A stretch of DNA of 64,000 bases from Prorocentrum cordatum (GCA_963575745.1 CAUYUJ010016358.1:79104-143103); one strand, 5' to 3'; shown: positions 20,687-31,252, counted from the stretch's first letter. Numbers and translations are program-made. The notes: generated from the sequence alone by a model not told the origin.

Positions 20687-21037
20687 GCCGCACTCATTAC
20701 CCAAGGAGCAATGATGGTTCCTCTGAAAAAAATGAAGCGGAGGAGGAGGTCGGAGAGGAAGAGGGCGGGCAAGGGGAAGGCGGAATAGGAGGGCGATAGT
20801 GAGAGGAGAAGGACCAATATACGCGGGGGGAGGATGAGGGGGGCAAGGAGGAGGACGAGGAGAAGTCGGAGTATAATGAGAGGGATGAGGGAGTGCAGGA
20901 GGAGCTTCGAGGATACAGCCTGTCACATGTCCAGACACGTGGAGGAGGCTGGGTCTGCCTGTGCGCGAAGAGAAGGCGGAGGAGGATAGGGGGGGGGGAA
21001 GGAGAAGGAAGGGGGGGCCCCCTCGCATGCAGCCCAG
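20687..21037 (+). other. Predicted GC-AG intron
   Basis: CAG|GCC at the donor and CAG|GCT at the acceptor. Interior purine-rich (GGA/AGG). The alternative is that the exon runs on and ends elsewhere. Confidence 0.4.
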
Positions 21038-21790
21038 GCTTACGCGCCGAAGCTGCAGCAGTCTTCCCTGGCGACTGCCAGGGCCGAGGTGGTGAGCGCA
21101 TTCCTTTCGCGCATGTCTGAGGCGATGGCGGACGACTGGGACGTTGCCATGGGTGATGGGACGGCGGCGTTCACCTCTTTAAAGGCAGACGGATGCAAAA
21201 CTATTAACGACCAGATATGTGGTTTTTTTTGTTGGTAATAACATCACTACTGAGGACATCAAAACGATCAGGTTCCAGATGGCGTGATCTCGTCTGAGAA
21301 CATCGCTCCACGCGCTTTCTGGCATGTCGGTGATCACGTCTGCCGGCCTCACCTCCAAGCCCAAGCTGTTCCCCGATATGTTTGCACATTTGGCCAGGGC
21401 TCAGAGGGATGCGATTGACCTGACTGCCCAGGAAGATGGCTCCAAATCTGTGATCGATGTGTGGGCTTCGAGTCATAGTCATGGGGTCGGCCTTGCAGAG
21501 TTTTTCGAACACTGGGTGGAACTTGCCATGGACATAGCGCTGACGCTGGAAGCCTGCCCCTGGAAATCAGCCAGCGAGTTCGCCGCCCAGACAAACAGCG
21601 CGCTCGACACGCTCAAAAAGATGAACAAGGCCCAGTATACCAAGTGCGTGTCCGAGCACAAGCTGGGCATCGAGGTGCCAAGCAACCTGGATGTCTTCGG
21701 CGGCATCCGCGATGCCTTTTGCACCAAGGTGGCCGACGCCGTGCTTGGGGGCCGCACAAAGGACATGCAGTTTGGACTTAATCCTCTCGT
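21038..21790 (+). CDS. Hypothetical protein, block with one frame break
   Basis: First part: AYAPKLQQSSLATARAEVVS, AFLSRMSEAMADDWDVAMGD and FTSLKADGCKTINDQ (21038-21220). Then a non-coding-like stretch. Then GVISSENIAPRAFWHVGDHV in one frame (about 21275-21335), and from about 21340 in another frame GLTSKPKLFPDMFAHLARAQ, FFEHWVELAMDIALTLEACP, KKMNKAQYTKCVSEHKLGIE and GIRDAFCTKVADAVLGGRTK. The composition is clearly protein-like. No known domain. The shift near 21335 may be an indel. Confidence 0.45.
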
Positions 21791-22780
21791 CTTCCGCCCC
21801 TCAGCCATCTGTTTTCCCCATCGGCTATTCCTACTGCTACTAATGCTACTGAGCCATGCTACGGTGCTACGGCATGCTGCGCCCTGCTGGCGCATGCTAG
21901 CTGCTAGCTGCTATGCACTGCGTAGCCCCGCGTAAGCACGCGACATATGCGGCTGTAATGCTCTGCTAGCACCCCCCCAAATTTGGATGTGCGAACGTTG
22001 TTAGTGATGTGTTTTCGGCTCAGGAAAAGACCTCACCTCACTAACGCCATGCACGCGCAACAAAACATTCACTAACACCATGAATATGGTTCTCCAATGG
22101 GTCGGGATGTGCACTGGGCTCTGCGATGAAGCGTGAAACAATCGCCGGTTCTTTGGTTTTGAAACAGATCCGCCCTCCTGTCCCCCCATGCCTGCCTCAT
22201 CTCCTCCTCGCGCGTCGTTTCGGGTCAGACCTTGTGGCAAGGCCCCAGACAAATGCCAAAGGCGGGCTCCCCGCGCGATGGTCCAAAGGAAGGCGTTGCC
22301 AACGTTGCCAGATGATGGCGGCCCTCGCGCGCATCTGCGCGATGATGGGCCTGATTCCACCCCCTGTGCATTGGGGGCGCCTGGTCAGAGGCGTGCTCAC
22401 CGTCAGCAAGCTCCGGTCGTTTTGGGGGCAACTCGGCCAGCTTCTCCGAGCTATATCACAGCGAGGGTCAGCTCTGCGTCGAGGAGCCCGTCGACGTGCC
22501 CCTGCCACAGGAGAGCTTGCATTTTGAATGCAATTCCCTCGCCCTCGTGTTGTTCCCCTAAATACAGCAATAGTTTAGGGAACGAGTTGTCGAGTCGATT
22601 GCTCGCCTGCTCCTGTTACTTCTACTCTGCTCCCTGCCAGTCCTTCTCCGACCTTTTCCTCCGCCCCCCTCCCTGGCCCTCTCTCGGGGGCTGGCGCCCT
22701 GCGAGAGGTCGGAGGGCGGGGGTGGAGGCAGAGGGCCTGAGACCCAGACGCAATGGCCTCTGCTCTGCTTGACCTCCCGA
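21791..22780. other. Unassigned, probably intronic
   Basis: Contains a TGCTA-rich patch (21830-21960) and otherwise mixed or GC-rich DNA. Short frames such as 22126-22527 show no domain. Confidence 0.4.
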
Positions 22781-22782
22781 GG

Positions 22783-22990
22783 AAATCCTGCTGCTCGAGC
22801 TTGGCGACTCAGGCCGCCTCGAGTACATCCTGAACAAAATGATTTCGAATTTTTGCCCCGACAGCGGCGCGGGCGACGGCCGCGGCGACGACGGCGAGGG
22901 GGGCGGCCTTGACGCCGTCACCGCCGCGGTCGTGGAGCAGCTCGCGGCCGCGCCTCAGCAGGGGATGTTCTTTCAGAAGGACGCGCAGGC
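22783..22990 (+). CDS. Hypothetical protein, exon-like block
   Basis: Encodes EEILLLELGDSGRLEYILNK, MISNFCPDSGAGDGRGDDGE and VTAAVVEQLAAAPQQGMFFQ. It is preceded by CCCGAG|G and followed by CAGAAG|GAC, both fitting AG|G junctions. C-rich sequence (23010-23160) follows. Not identified. Confidence 0.4.
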
Positions 22991-23289
22991 CAAGGGGGAT
23001 CGGGATGGGGCAGCAAGATGCCTCTCCTCACTCCTCTTCCTCGTCCACCCTCAACTCTCCAACGCCTCCTCCCTCCTCTCTACCTCTCTTCCTGCCTCCC
23101 CCCCCCCCCCCCTTCACATGCTCTTCCGCCCCGCCCTCCCCCCCGCCCCCCTCCTACTCCTCATCTGTGTTCGGCCTGGAAGCCTGGAGATGGCGGATGA
23201 GGAGACGAAGGAAGAGGGAGGAGTAGGAGGAGAGGAGAGGAGCGAAGAAGAGGGAAGGTGGTTCGGCGCGTCGAGTATCATCTCGGGTG

Positions 23290-23790
23290 GCAAGGACGTG
23301 TCCGAAGCGAAGTGCCCCAGCCTGTGCGTGGAGGAGGATGGGGAATTTAATGTTGATGTGCGATGGCTGTCTGCCCGCCCAGGCGAACGTCTCGAAGTGG
23401 TGGCCCCGCGTCGTGCCCCGGGAGACGCGGGCGCCCGGACATGCTGAAGGGGCCGAGGCTCCACGCCCAGCTCCAGTGACCGTGGTGGAGGGCAAGGAGA
23501 TCGTTCATGAGATCCAGGGGTTCTTCTTGCCGCCGATCAACGGTGGCATTGCCGAGGGCGTGGGCAGGATCTCTCTCCGCTTCACGGGCAAGGGTTGCGA
23601 TCTTGCCCAGTCTGGCGCAGGCCCTACGAAGTTCAATTTGCTGGGGCGGGTCGTTGACAGCTCAGTGGTTGCGAGCTTGAACCAGAACACGCTGCTCCCC
23701 CTGGGAACCATGCGCGGCCTCGCGCTATTCTTGGACGGCAGCAAGTTCACGAATCATGAGCGCTCGGACTGTTGCCTGGGACCTCATTGA
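23290..23790 (+). CDS. Hypothetical protein, exon-like block
   Basis: Best-supported part is about 23470-23755: VTVVEGKEIVHEIQGFFLPP, INGGIAEGVGRISLRFTGKG, GAGPTKFNLLGRVVDSSVVA and LPLGTMRGLALFLDGSKFTN. Upstream (23310-23440), a different frame reads CPSLCVEEDGEFNVDVRWLS, so an intron or indel separates them. Unidentified. Confidence 0.45.
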   Translation, partial: ARTCPKRSAPACAWRRMGNLMLMCDGCLPAQANVSKWWPRVVPRETRAPGHAEGAEAPRPAPVTVVEGKEIVHEIQGFFLPPINGGIAEGVGRISLRFTGKGCDLAQSGAGPTKFNLLGRVVDSSVVASLNQNTLLPLGTMRGLALFLDGSKFTNHERSDCCLGPH

Positions 23791-23825
23791 GGGAGAACGG
23801 ATGGATGAAATGAGGCGCGTCGATA

Positions 23826-24235
23826 TGTATATATATATATATGCGCATGCACATGCAGACGTGACTACATGTTCGTCTGCATACACATATGTAAATATAT
23901 AGTTGTGCTTGTGCTTGTGTATATGTAATGCATACATACATACACAGCTATGTATGCATGTATGCATGTATGTATGTATGTATGTATGCAATGCATGTAT
24001 GTATGTGTATGTATGTGTGTATGTATGTGTATACGTATGTACGTTTGTATGTATATATGTATGTATGGACGTATGTATGGAGGTATGTATGATGTATGTA
24101 TGCATGTATGTATGGGTTTATGCATGCACGTATATATGTATGTATATATATATATGTACATGTATGGCTGTTATCGTTGTTTATGTGCTAGTGTACACAT
24201 GTATGTTTGTATATATGTGTATGTATATATACTTT
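23826..24235. repeat. (TATG)n / (TGTA)n microsatellite
   Basis: About 400 bp of interrupted tetranucleotide repeats TATG, TGTA and GTAT with TA runs. Frames through it encode Tyr/Val/Cys or Ile/His/Thr repeats and are rejected as genes. Confidence 0.9.
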
Positions 24236-24326
24236 TTTGCGCCTCGTGCAGGTGGCGGCCCGATGGGCCCGATGGAGGCCGGAGCGAGGGATGGGGCTTC
24301 TTAGGAGGTAGGGTGCTTTTTGGATG

Positions 24327-24368
24327 CCCTGGGAGGGCCCCGAGGGCTTCTTAGAAGCCCTCCCAGGG
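24327..24368. repeat. Nested inverted repeat (hairpin)
   Basis: CCCTGGGAGGG (24327-24337) pairs perfectly with CCCTCCCAGGG (24358-24368). Inside, GGGCTTC (24344-24350) pairs with GAAGCCC (24354-24360) across a 3-base loop. It could fold as DNA cruciform or RNA hairpin. Confidence 0.7.
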
Positions 24369-24494
24369 TCCTAGGGCTCCTTAGAAATTCGCTGGCACGC
24401 TGCCTGCTAAGAAGCCTTGTCCCTCCTCCTGGCCCCCATCGGCGCGCCGCCGATCGCAGGGGCCCAACGGCCCCCCCCTTCGCCTCCTGCGAGG

Positions 24495-24882
24495 ATGGCT
24501 GGTCCAGGCCATCGACGAGCAGAAGGAGGAGACCGAGGCCGAGGCTGCCGAGGCCGTGGCCAAGGCCCAGAGCACCCTGAGCTCCGCCGCCTCATCCAGC
24601 TCGGGCGGGGGGGCAGCGGCGCCGCCCAGCGCCAAGAAGAGGAGGCGCGCTGAGCCGAGAACAGTGACGCACGAGGTGCATGTCGAGCCGACGACGGCGA
24701 TGATCAACAACCACACTGTCGTTTTCAACATCCGACGCTCGTTCCAAAGCCTGGTTTACACGATGAGGCCCGCTTGGGGATCCCACTGCGCAGGGACGTG
24801 TTCGATTTCACTGGAGCTGGGATCCCTGGGAAAAAAACAGGGGGTGGAGAAAGCGTCGGACTTCGCCCTCAAGTGAGTTAGT
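24495..24882 (+). CDS. Hypothetical protein, exon-like block
   Basis: Encodes GWLVQAIDEQKEETEAEAAE (helical, acidic), a Ser/Gly linker, KKRRRAEPRTVTHEVHVEPT (basic patch, possible nuclear localisation signal) and MINNHTVVFNIRRSFQSLVY. The end is unclear; the frame stops at about 24876. Unidentified. Confidence 0.4.
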
Positions 24883-24937
24883 GAGTTGAGTCAGTCAGTG
24901 AGCGCCCCCGCCTCAGGCGCCGCCTCGCGCCCCGCCC

Positions 24938-25712
24938 GTGCCAGAGGGGCGCAATAGACAACGGAAGAAGGGAGGGGCTGCCGAGAGAAGAGGGGAAGAG
25001 GAAGAGGAGGAGAAGGCAACACTACAAAACAATGCAGCAGCGCAGAACCCTCGGAGCAGTGCGATCTGCGGCGCGCGCTCGACGCTCGGCCAAGATTCGC
25101 TGGAGTGCGATGCTGGGCCGATGCCGCGTGATTCGTTTTATCAGTGCCATTCCTGTCCTCTTTCCTCTCCTGGCCCCGTCCTACATCTCGCCCCCCTCGC
25201 CCTCCTCCACCCGCCCTTGCCTATCGCCCCGCTCCTTTCTCTTTGGCCAGCGCTCATCGCGCGGAGCACGTCGTCGCTGGAGCGCGAGGAGGGGCCCGTT
25301 TTCGCGCCCCGAGCAGTCTAGCGGGGCGTGCCAGAGGGGCGCAGGAGACAGCGGAGGAAGGGAGGGAATGACGGGAGAAGAGGAGGAGGAGGAGGCAACA
25401 CAACAAAACAATGCAGCAGCCCGGAACCCTCGAAGCACCCGAAGCAATGCCATCTGTGGTGGTCGCTCGAATCGACGCTCGGCCATTCGCTGGAGTGCGA
25501 TGCTAGTGCTGGGCCATGGGCCCACTGGGCCGATGCCGCGCGATTCGTTTTATCCGTGCCACTCCTATCCTCTTTCCTCTCCTGGCCCCGTCGTACTTCT
25601 CGCCCCCCTCGCCCTCCTCCCCCCGCCCTTGCTTTCTCTTTGGCCAGCGCTCATCGCGCGGGGCATGTCGCTGGGGCGCGCGGAGACCCGCCTCCGTGCC
25701 CTGAGCAGTCTA
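24938..25712 (+). repeat. 390-bp tandem duplication
   Basis: Two consecutive copies, 24938-25327 and 25328-about 25712, each starting GTGCCAGAGGGGCGCA. Both contain ACAAAACAATGCAGCAGC, GCTGGAGTGCGATGCT, GATTCGTTTTAT and a CT-rich CTCTTTCCTCTCCTGGCCCC segment in the same order. They differ by scattered substitutions and a few indels. Confidence 0.85.
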
Positions 25713-25940
25713 GGGGGGATGCGCGAGGTGGAGGAGGGGGAGGGCGAGGAGAAGGAGGAGGAGACGGAGGAGGAGAAAAGGGGGAGAATGATTGGGCCGA
25801 CGCGGAGGAGGAGGAGGAGGATAAGCAGGAGGAGGCGGAGGAGAGGATGAGGAGGAGGAGCGAGGAGGAGGAGGAGGAGGAGGAGGAGGAGGGCGACGAG
25901 GAGGAAGACGAGGAGGAAGAGGGCCGGGGGCGAGGTGGGG
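25713..25940. repeat. GGA-rich purine tract
   Basis: Over 200 bp of nearly pure purine (GGA/GAG) on the + strand. Likely intronic or spacer; a potential triplex-forming mirror repeat. Confidence 0.8.
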
Positions 25941-25949
25941 GGAGGAGGG

Positions 25950-26095
25950 GGATCGATGCCCGCCCAGTTTATGCCCAGCGCAGACGGCGTCCACATCTGC
26001 GCGGAGGCCAGGAAGGTGCTCATGCTGGTGCGCGGATGGCGCCGCATCATCAGGCGATCGGCCTTCGTCCTGGAAGAGCGGCGCTGGGGGCGGGC
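25950..26095 (+). CDS. Hypothetical protein, small exon-like block
   Basis: Encodes SMPAQFMPSADGVHICAEAR and KVLMLVRGWRRIIRRSAFVL. Protein-like, in contrast to the GGA-rich tract before it. It probably joins the block at 26200, but I could not settle the junction. Confidence 0.35.
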
Positions 26096-26199
26096 TAGGG
26101 GTGCGGGGGGAAGATGGAGAGGACAGCGATGAGGAATACTGGTCTTCCTTCGCATCCTCATCGTTGCCCCGCCCATCCCCTCGCCCAATCCCGAACCCG

Positions 26200-26464
26200 C
26201 CCCCAGCGTCTATTTCCTCGGCCGATCGCCTGGTGGCGCGGGGTCATCTGTCCAGGCGCGAGTACGCCGCCCCGAAAGAGCTGAAGAAGGAGATGAGCCG
26301 CGTCGAGCCTGGCGGCTTCGACGTCGTGAAGGCCATGCCGAAAGGCAAGGCGAAGCGCGTCGAGCGCTCCACGGCCAGTCTCGACGACGCCCTGCGTCGC
26401 GTGTGGAGCGCCTCCGACGCCGAGGACATCTTCTTGCAGGACGAGGAGGAGAGCTCCGACGCAG
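26200..26464 (+). CDS. Hypothetical protein, exon with clear GT donor
   Basis: Encodes ADRLVARGHLSRREYAAPKE, LKKEMSRVEPGGFDVVKAMP, SLDDALRRVWSASDAEDIFL and DEEESSDA. It ends GACGCAG|GTCCGA. Splicing to 26847 keeps phase (codon G|GT) and yields ...SSDA-G-APGAGLAAAS.... The start is approximate. No domain recognised. Confidence 0.55.
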
Positions 26465-26846
26465 GTCCGATCCTCCTCCTCCTCCTCCTCCTCTTTCCCC
26501 CCTTCATTGCGCATCCTCCTCATCGTCCTCCTCCTTCCTCGTCCTCCTCATCATCTTTCTCCTCCTCCGCCGCCTCCCCCCTCCCTCCTCTCTCTTCCTC
26601 CCCCCCCTCCTCCTCCCCCCCCCCCCTCCTCCTCCTCCCTCTCCACATCCGTTTTCCCCTCCTCCTCATCCTCCTCCTCCGTCGTTCCCGCCTTCCGCGT
26701 CCTCCTCGTCCTCCTTCTCGATCCTCCTCCTCCTCCTCCTCCCCCTCCCCCCCCTCTTCCTCCTCCTCCCCCCCCCCCTTTCCCCTCGCCCCTCCTGGGC
26801 TGGGCGATGAAGGAACCCGTGTTCCTTCGCCCCCCTGCTCTCCCAG
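26465..26846 (+). other. Predicted GT-AG intron, pyrimidine-only
   Basis: 382 bp, almost entirely C and T. Starts GTCCGATCCTCC and ends GCTCTCCCAG, with AG|G at both junctions and preserved phase. Confidence 0.6.
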
Positions 26847-28410
26847 GTGCGCCTGGTGCCGGTCTTGCGGCCGCGAGCCGCGCGGTGCCGCAGCCGATCG
26901 CGGGCGCAGCCACGGAGAGCGAGAGCGACGACGTCAATTACCGCGACGAGGGCGGCTGGGCCATCCGGCTGGGCGACGGCATTCGCGCGGCCACCTCGTT
27001 CGCCAGTAAGAGCGGGCGCGCGGTCTTCGCGCGGGGGGGCGGCGACAGGTGGCTGAGCGGCCTGCTCCGCAGCGAGGTCGTCGATCCGAAGGCCGCGACG
27101 ACGCAGGGCGCCTCGCCGAAGGAGAGCGCCAGCAAGAAGCAGGGCGCCTCGCCGAGTGAGAGCGCCGGCCAGAAGCAGAACGCCTCGCCGAAGGACGGCG
27201 CTGGCAGGAAGCAGGGCGCCTCGCCGACTGGGGGCGCTGGCAAGAAGCAGAACGCCTTGCCGACTGGGGGCGCTGGCAAGAAGCAGGGCGCCTCGCCGAC
27301 GGACGGCGCCGGCAAGAAGCAGGGCGCCTCGCCGAAGGAGAGCACTGGCCAGAGGCAGGGCGCCTCGCCGAAGGAGAGCGCTGGCGCCGAGCAGGGCGCC
27401 TCGCAGACCGAGCAGGACGCCATGGGCGGCGTGGAAGCCGCGGGCAAGGGCAGAGGCAAGGGCAGGGGCAGGGCCAAGGGCAAGGGCAGGGGCAGGGCCA
27501 AGGGCAACGAGGCCGTGGCGGAGCCCGAGGCGGCCGAGGCGGCCGCGGCGGCGGTCGACGACGAGTGGAAGGCGACGCTCAAGATCACCCAGGAGGCTCG
27601 CTCCTTGCGCGAGCAGAAGGGCTCGCTCAGGGTTGGGATCTCGCCGCGCCCCAAGATCAGCGGCTGGGAGGTCTGGGTCAAGAACGAAGAAGGCCAGAAG
27701 TGGACCAAGGCAAGCAACGCGCGCGTCAAATTGCCTCCACGCTCGGCGGGGCCGTCGCCGTCGCGGACGCGGAAATCAATAAGATGTACGAGGCCCGCAG
27801 TGCCGCCCGCGCAGCGCTGGGTGCTGCTGATAAGACGCAGCAGGAGGAGGAGGAGAAGAAGGACGATGCCCAGTCCGTGCGCCAGTCCGACAGCGAGCGC
27901 GGGACGAACGACCAGGATCAGGAAGCCGAGCCTGCAGTGGTGATCGAGGGCGCCGAGCCTGCCGCGGCGATCCCTGGTGGTGACATTGCTGAGGATGGCG
28001 AGCGCGGCGGCCGCAAGGCAGGCGGCGACGCGCAGTCGCCCGGCGCCGCGATGCACGACGCCATGGCCGTCGACGCCCAGCTGCCCAGCACCCAGGTGGA
28101 GGTCTCCGACGGCGCCCTGCAGCACGAGCCTGGCGCCTGGAACGAGGCCGACGATCTTTTCGATGGCGAGAGTGGGCCTTCGGAGAAGCGGCGCCGCTTG
28201 ACAGACAAGACGCCTGAGGGCGAGGCGGTCGGGATCCAGGATCCACTAGTCGCTGGGCCTGCTCGCGTTCTTCGGCATCGGCTTCGCGGTTTCAGCGGCC
28301 TGGAGGTGGCCCCCGAGCTGCAGCGCGATGCAGGGGGCGCCGTTGCATGCGCGACGACGCTCTTTTTGAGCGAGAGCCTGGCTGATGCCAAGAATGACGC
28401 CTTCCTCCCA
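26847..28410 (+). CDS. Hypothetical low-complexity protein with 13-residue repeats
   Basis: Starts APGAGLAAASRAVPQPIAGA, then VNYRDEGGWAIRLGDGIRAA. About eight copies follow of a 13-residue/39-bp unit of the type KQGASPKESAGKK (27100-27410). Next come a Gly/Lys/Arg-rich GKGRGKGRGRAKGK stretch and a better-conserved-looking segment (WKATLKITQEARSLREQKGS, ISPRPKISGWEVWVKNEEGQ). Near 27725 a one-base shift is needed to continue IASTLGGAVAVADAEINKMY, followed by an acidic, disordered tail to about 28400. Secretion and membrane signals are absent. The basic repeats could bind nucleic acid, but this is a guess. Confidence 0.5.
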
Positions 28411-28479
28411 CCACGAGCTTCTTTTCCTCCTCCTCCTCCTTCTCCTGTGCTAAATCTGTCCGATTGTGATGCGTTGCTG

Positions 28480-28760
28480 TGTTGGAGCTTGGGGCCGAGT
28501 TGCTAAGTTGTTAAGTTCAGGCTGGCCCGAGTTGCTCAGTTGCTAAGTGCGAGAGGTCCGGGTTGCCAAGCTGCTAGGTTGCAAGGCTGGAGCTGGTTGG
28601 CCAAGTTGCAGAGTTGCCGAGTTGTCGAGTTGCCGAGCTGCTAAGTTGGAGTTGGGGGCTGAGTTGCTAAGTTGATATGCTCAAGTTGGTCCGAGTTGCT
28701 AAGTTGCTCAGTTCTTAAGCTGCTCAGTTGCTAAGCTGCTCAGTTGCTAGATAAACACCT
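28480..28760. repeat. GAGTTGCTAAGTTG repeats
   Basis: Irregular repeats of TTGCTAAG and TTGCCAAG (8 bp core) over about 280 bp. No coding signal. Confidence 0.8.
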
Positions 28761-28784
28761 AAAATTTGGATGGGCAATGTTCAT

Positions 28785-30245
28785 TTGAATAGTTCATCCA
28801 TCAAAGTTGCGAGTGCCATCAGCAGGTGGTTTCATTTCGTGCACTCTGTGCTGTTTGTGTCACTGACAGTTCGCTTTGCCATGGCGCTAGCAACCGCGAT
28901 GCACACAGAGTTGAACTGATCAGTGCGCTGAGGTCATCCAGAAACGATGCCCCGGGATTTGAACTGATCAGGGAGCCAATGCCATCCAGAAGCGATGCCC
29001 AGGGAGTTGGACCTGATCAGCTGGTCGAGGTCATCCAGAAACGATCCCCACGGAGTTGAACATATCAGGGAGTTTATGCCATCCAGAAACGTGGCTGAGG
29101 TCACCCAGAAACGACGCCCCCGGAGTTGGACTGATCAGGGGGGCGAGGTCATCCAGGAACGTTGCCCAGGGAGTTGAATTGATCAGGGAGTTGATGCCAT
29201 CCAGAAAGGATGCCCAGGAAGTTGAACTGGCCAGGGGTTGAGGCCATCCAGAACCGATGCCCAGGGCGCATGCCCACACTCACATTCAATGTCGCATTCA
29301 AGAAAGGTGAAAGAGAGTTGAAGCGATCAAGGACTTGAAGCGCACACACGCACATTCACACATCGTTGGGGACTTAGCCCCCTGGTGTCCGCCTCACCTC
29401 CTGGGATCCGCGAACAGGGGCCCCCGCGGGCGGGGGCGAAGGTCACGACCCCCCCTCCCCTTCAGCGCCAAGTGCTGGGGGGGCGCGGGGGTCGTGACTG
29501 CCCGCCCCAGCCCCCTGTTCGCGGGCGGATGGGGGCTCCCGCGGGCGGGGGCGAAGGTCGCGACCGCCCCTCCCCTACAGTTTTTTATTTTTTGTTGGGG
29601 GGGGGGGGGGGGGGGGTCGTGGCTGCCCGTCCTAACCTCCCGTTCGCTATGGATCCCGTTGCGCCTTTCTTGGGTCTGCCTTTGGCTCCTTGGGTGGGTT
29701 GGGTCTCTTGGGTGGTCTCGGGGCCTTTCGATTAGTTGGGCACCTTGCGGCCGCAGGTGCATCTTGTGGCCTTGGGCGTCTTGGGGCCTGGGCTGCGTTG
29801 GGGCCTTGCGGGGTGCATTGGGGCCTTCTGGGGCCTTAGGGCTGCGTTGGGGCCTTAGGGGCACCTGGGGTCCTTAGGGCTGTGTTGGGGCCTATAGGGT
29901 ACCTGGGCCCGTGTGGCCTTGTGGCTGTCTTGGGGCCTCAGGGGCACCTTGGGGCCGCAGGGGCATGTTGGGGCATGTCTTGGGGCGTCTCGGGGCATCT
30001 GGGGCACGCATGATGCATATACATGCGCACACACATACACATACTGTGAGTTGCTTTGCATATGCAGGTACATACACAGACCTGGAATACGGAAAAACAC
30101 GCAGAGCTTCCGCCTCCTCCGCCGACCCGAGCAAAGAACCCATAGTGCCCAGGATGGTCCCAAGATGGCCCAGTGGTGTCCAATATGGCAGGAGAGCACC
30201 TAGAACGCTCTAGGGGGCCCAACATGGTCCGAACAGGGCCCAGGA
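28785..30245 (+). repeat. Segmental duplication, copy 1
   Basis: Matches 31985-33615 over its whole length in the same order: a unique start (AGCAGGTGGTTTCATTTCGT at 28821; second copy at 32027), an about 48-bp minisatellite (28917-29240), a GC-rich segment with CCCCCGCGGGCGGGGGCG blocks, poly-G (29597-29616), G-rich CTTGGGGCC repeats (29700-30000) and a CATAC-rich end module (30000-30245). The offset between copies is about 3.2 kb. Confidence 0.85.
28917..29240 (+). repeat. About 48-bp minisatellite (CATCCAGAAACGATGCCCAG)
   Basis: Six to seven units with conserved GATCAGGG, CATCCAGAAACGATGCCC and GGGAGTTGAACT parts; spacing of GATCAG is 48-51 bp. A homologous array lies at 32118-32500 in the second segmental copy. 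Confidence 0.85.
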
Positions 30246-30269
30246 GGGTAGGGCCCTTGCAGGCCTGAG

Positions 30270-30740
30270 GGGCATCTTGGGGCCATCAGGGCATTATGGG
30301 GCATGTTTTGGGGCGTCTTGGGGCATATTTGGACACGCACGATACATGTACATACGCACGCACACATGCACATACGTGGAGTTGCGTTGCGTTGTGCGCG
30401 TAAACGTATACAGATACATGCGCATGCACTTGTACATGCACTTTCTGGGAACTGAAGTGTTCCGTGTCGCCGCCTCCAGCTATCAATGCGCTTTGCTGTG
30501 GCGCTAGCATTTCGCTGCCAATTGATTGTGCTGGAGACCCAAGGCTTCGCCCAACCCGCCAATCTGTAAGACGAAAAGAAAAAAACAACAAACAAAAAAA
30601 AAGCAGGGCTTCCGCCCCCTCCGCCAGCCCGAGCAAAGAAAGGACCCAGAGGGCCCAGGCGGGTCCCAAGCTGGCCCAGGGGGGTCCAAGATGGCCCAGG
30701 AGGGCCCCTAGAACGCCCTGGGGGGGGGGGGGGGGGGCAG
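30270..30740 (+). repeat. Extra copy of the duplication's end module
   Basis: Third copy of the CATACGCACGCACAC / TTTCTGGGAACTGAAGTGTT / CATTTCGCTGCCAATTG module, otherwise found at about 30000-30245 (shortened) and 33225-33615. It retains the middle part (30430-30560) that is missing from the first copy. Confidence 0.8.
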
Positions 30741-30838
30741 GGTCCGAGCTGGCCCTGGAGGGCTTCAAGAGGGGGGCCCAAGCAAACCCAATAGGGCCAA
30801 TAAGGTAGAATGAGCCCTTGGGGCATGCCCTTCGGCAA

Positions 30839-31252
30839 ACACGCAAAGACATACAAAGACATCGGCCGACGTGCAAAGACATGCGGAGACACCGACAGAC
30901 ACGCGACGACATACACCGACATCGACCGACGTGCAAATACATGCGAAGACACCGGCAGACACGCGAAGACACACGAAGACACCCACATACATCCACCGAC
31001 TTGCAAAGACATCGGCAGACACGCGAAAACATGCGAAGACATCCACAGACATCCACCGCCATGCAAAGACATTCTCAGACACGCGAAGACGCACGAAGAC
31101 ATCGACAGACAAGCAACGACAGATGAAGACATATGAAGACACACACAGACAAAGGAACACATATGACGACCCAGGGAGACTCTTGAAGGCTTCGGCAGAC
31201 TCGCAACGACTTGCGAAGACAACGGCAGACGCACATCGACATGTGAAGACAT
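30839..31252 (+). repeat. 10-bp tandem repeat array (about 41 units)
   Basis: Every 10 bases the sequence returns to GAC or AC, with the consensus ATGCGAAGAC, from about 30841 to 31250 with no visible indel. Units vary in the first seven positions. Because 10 is not divisible by 3 and the unit lacks stops, all three plus frames stay open (His/Arg/Asp/Thr-rich). I do not call a gene. Confidence 0.9.

Noticed and set aside
23725-24354. Tyr/Cys/Met- or His/Ile-repeat proteins
   Set aside because: Translations of the TATG microsatellite.
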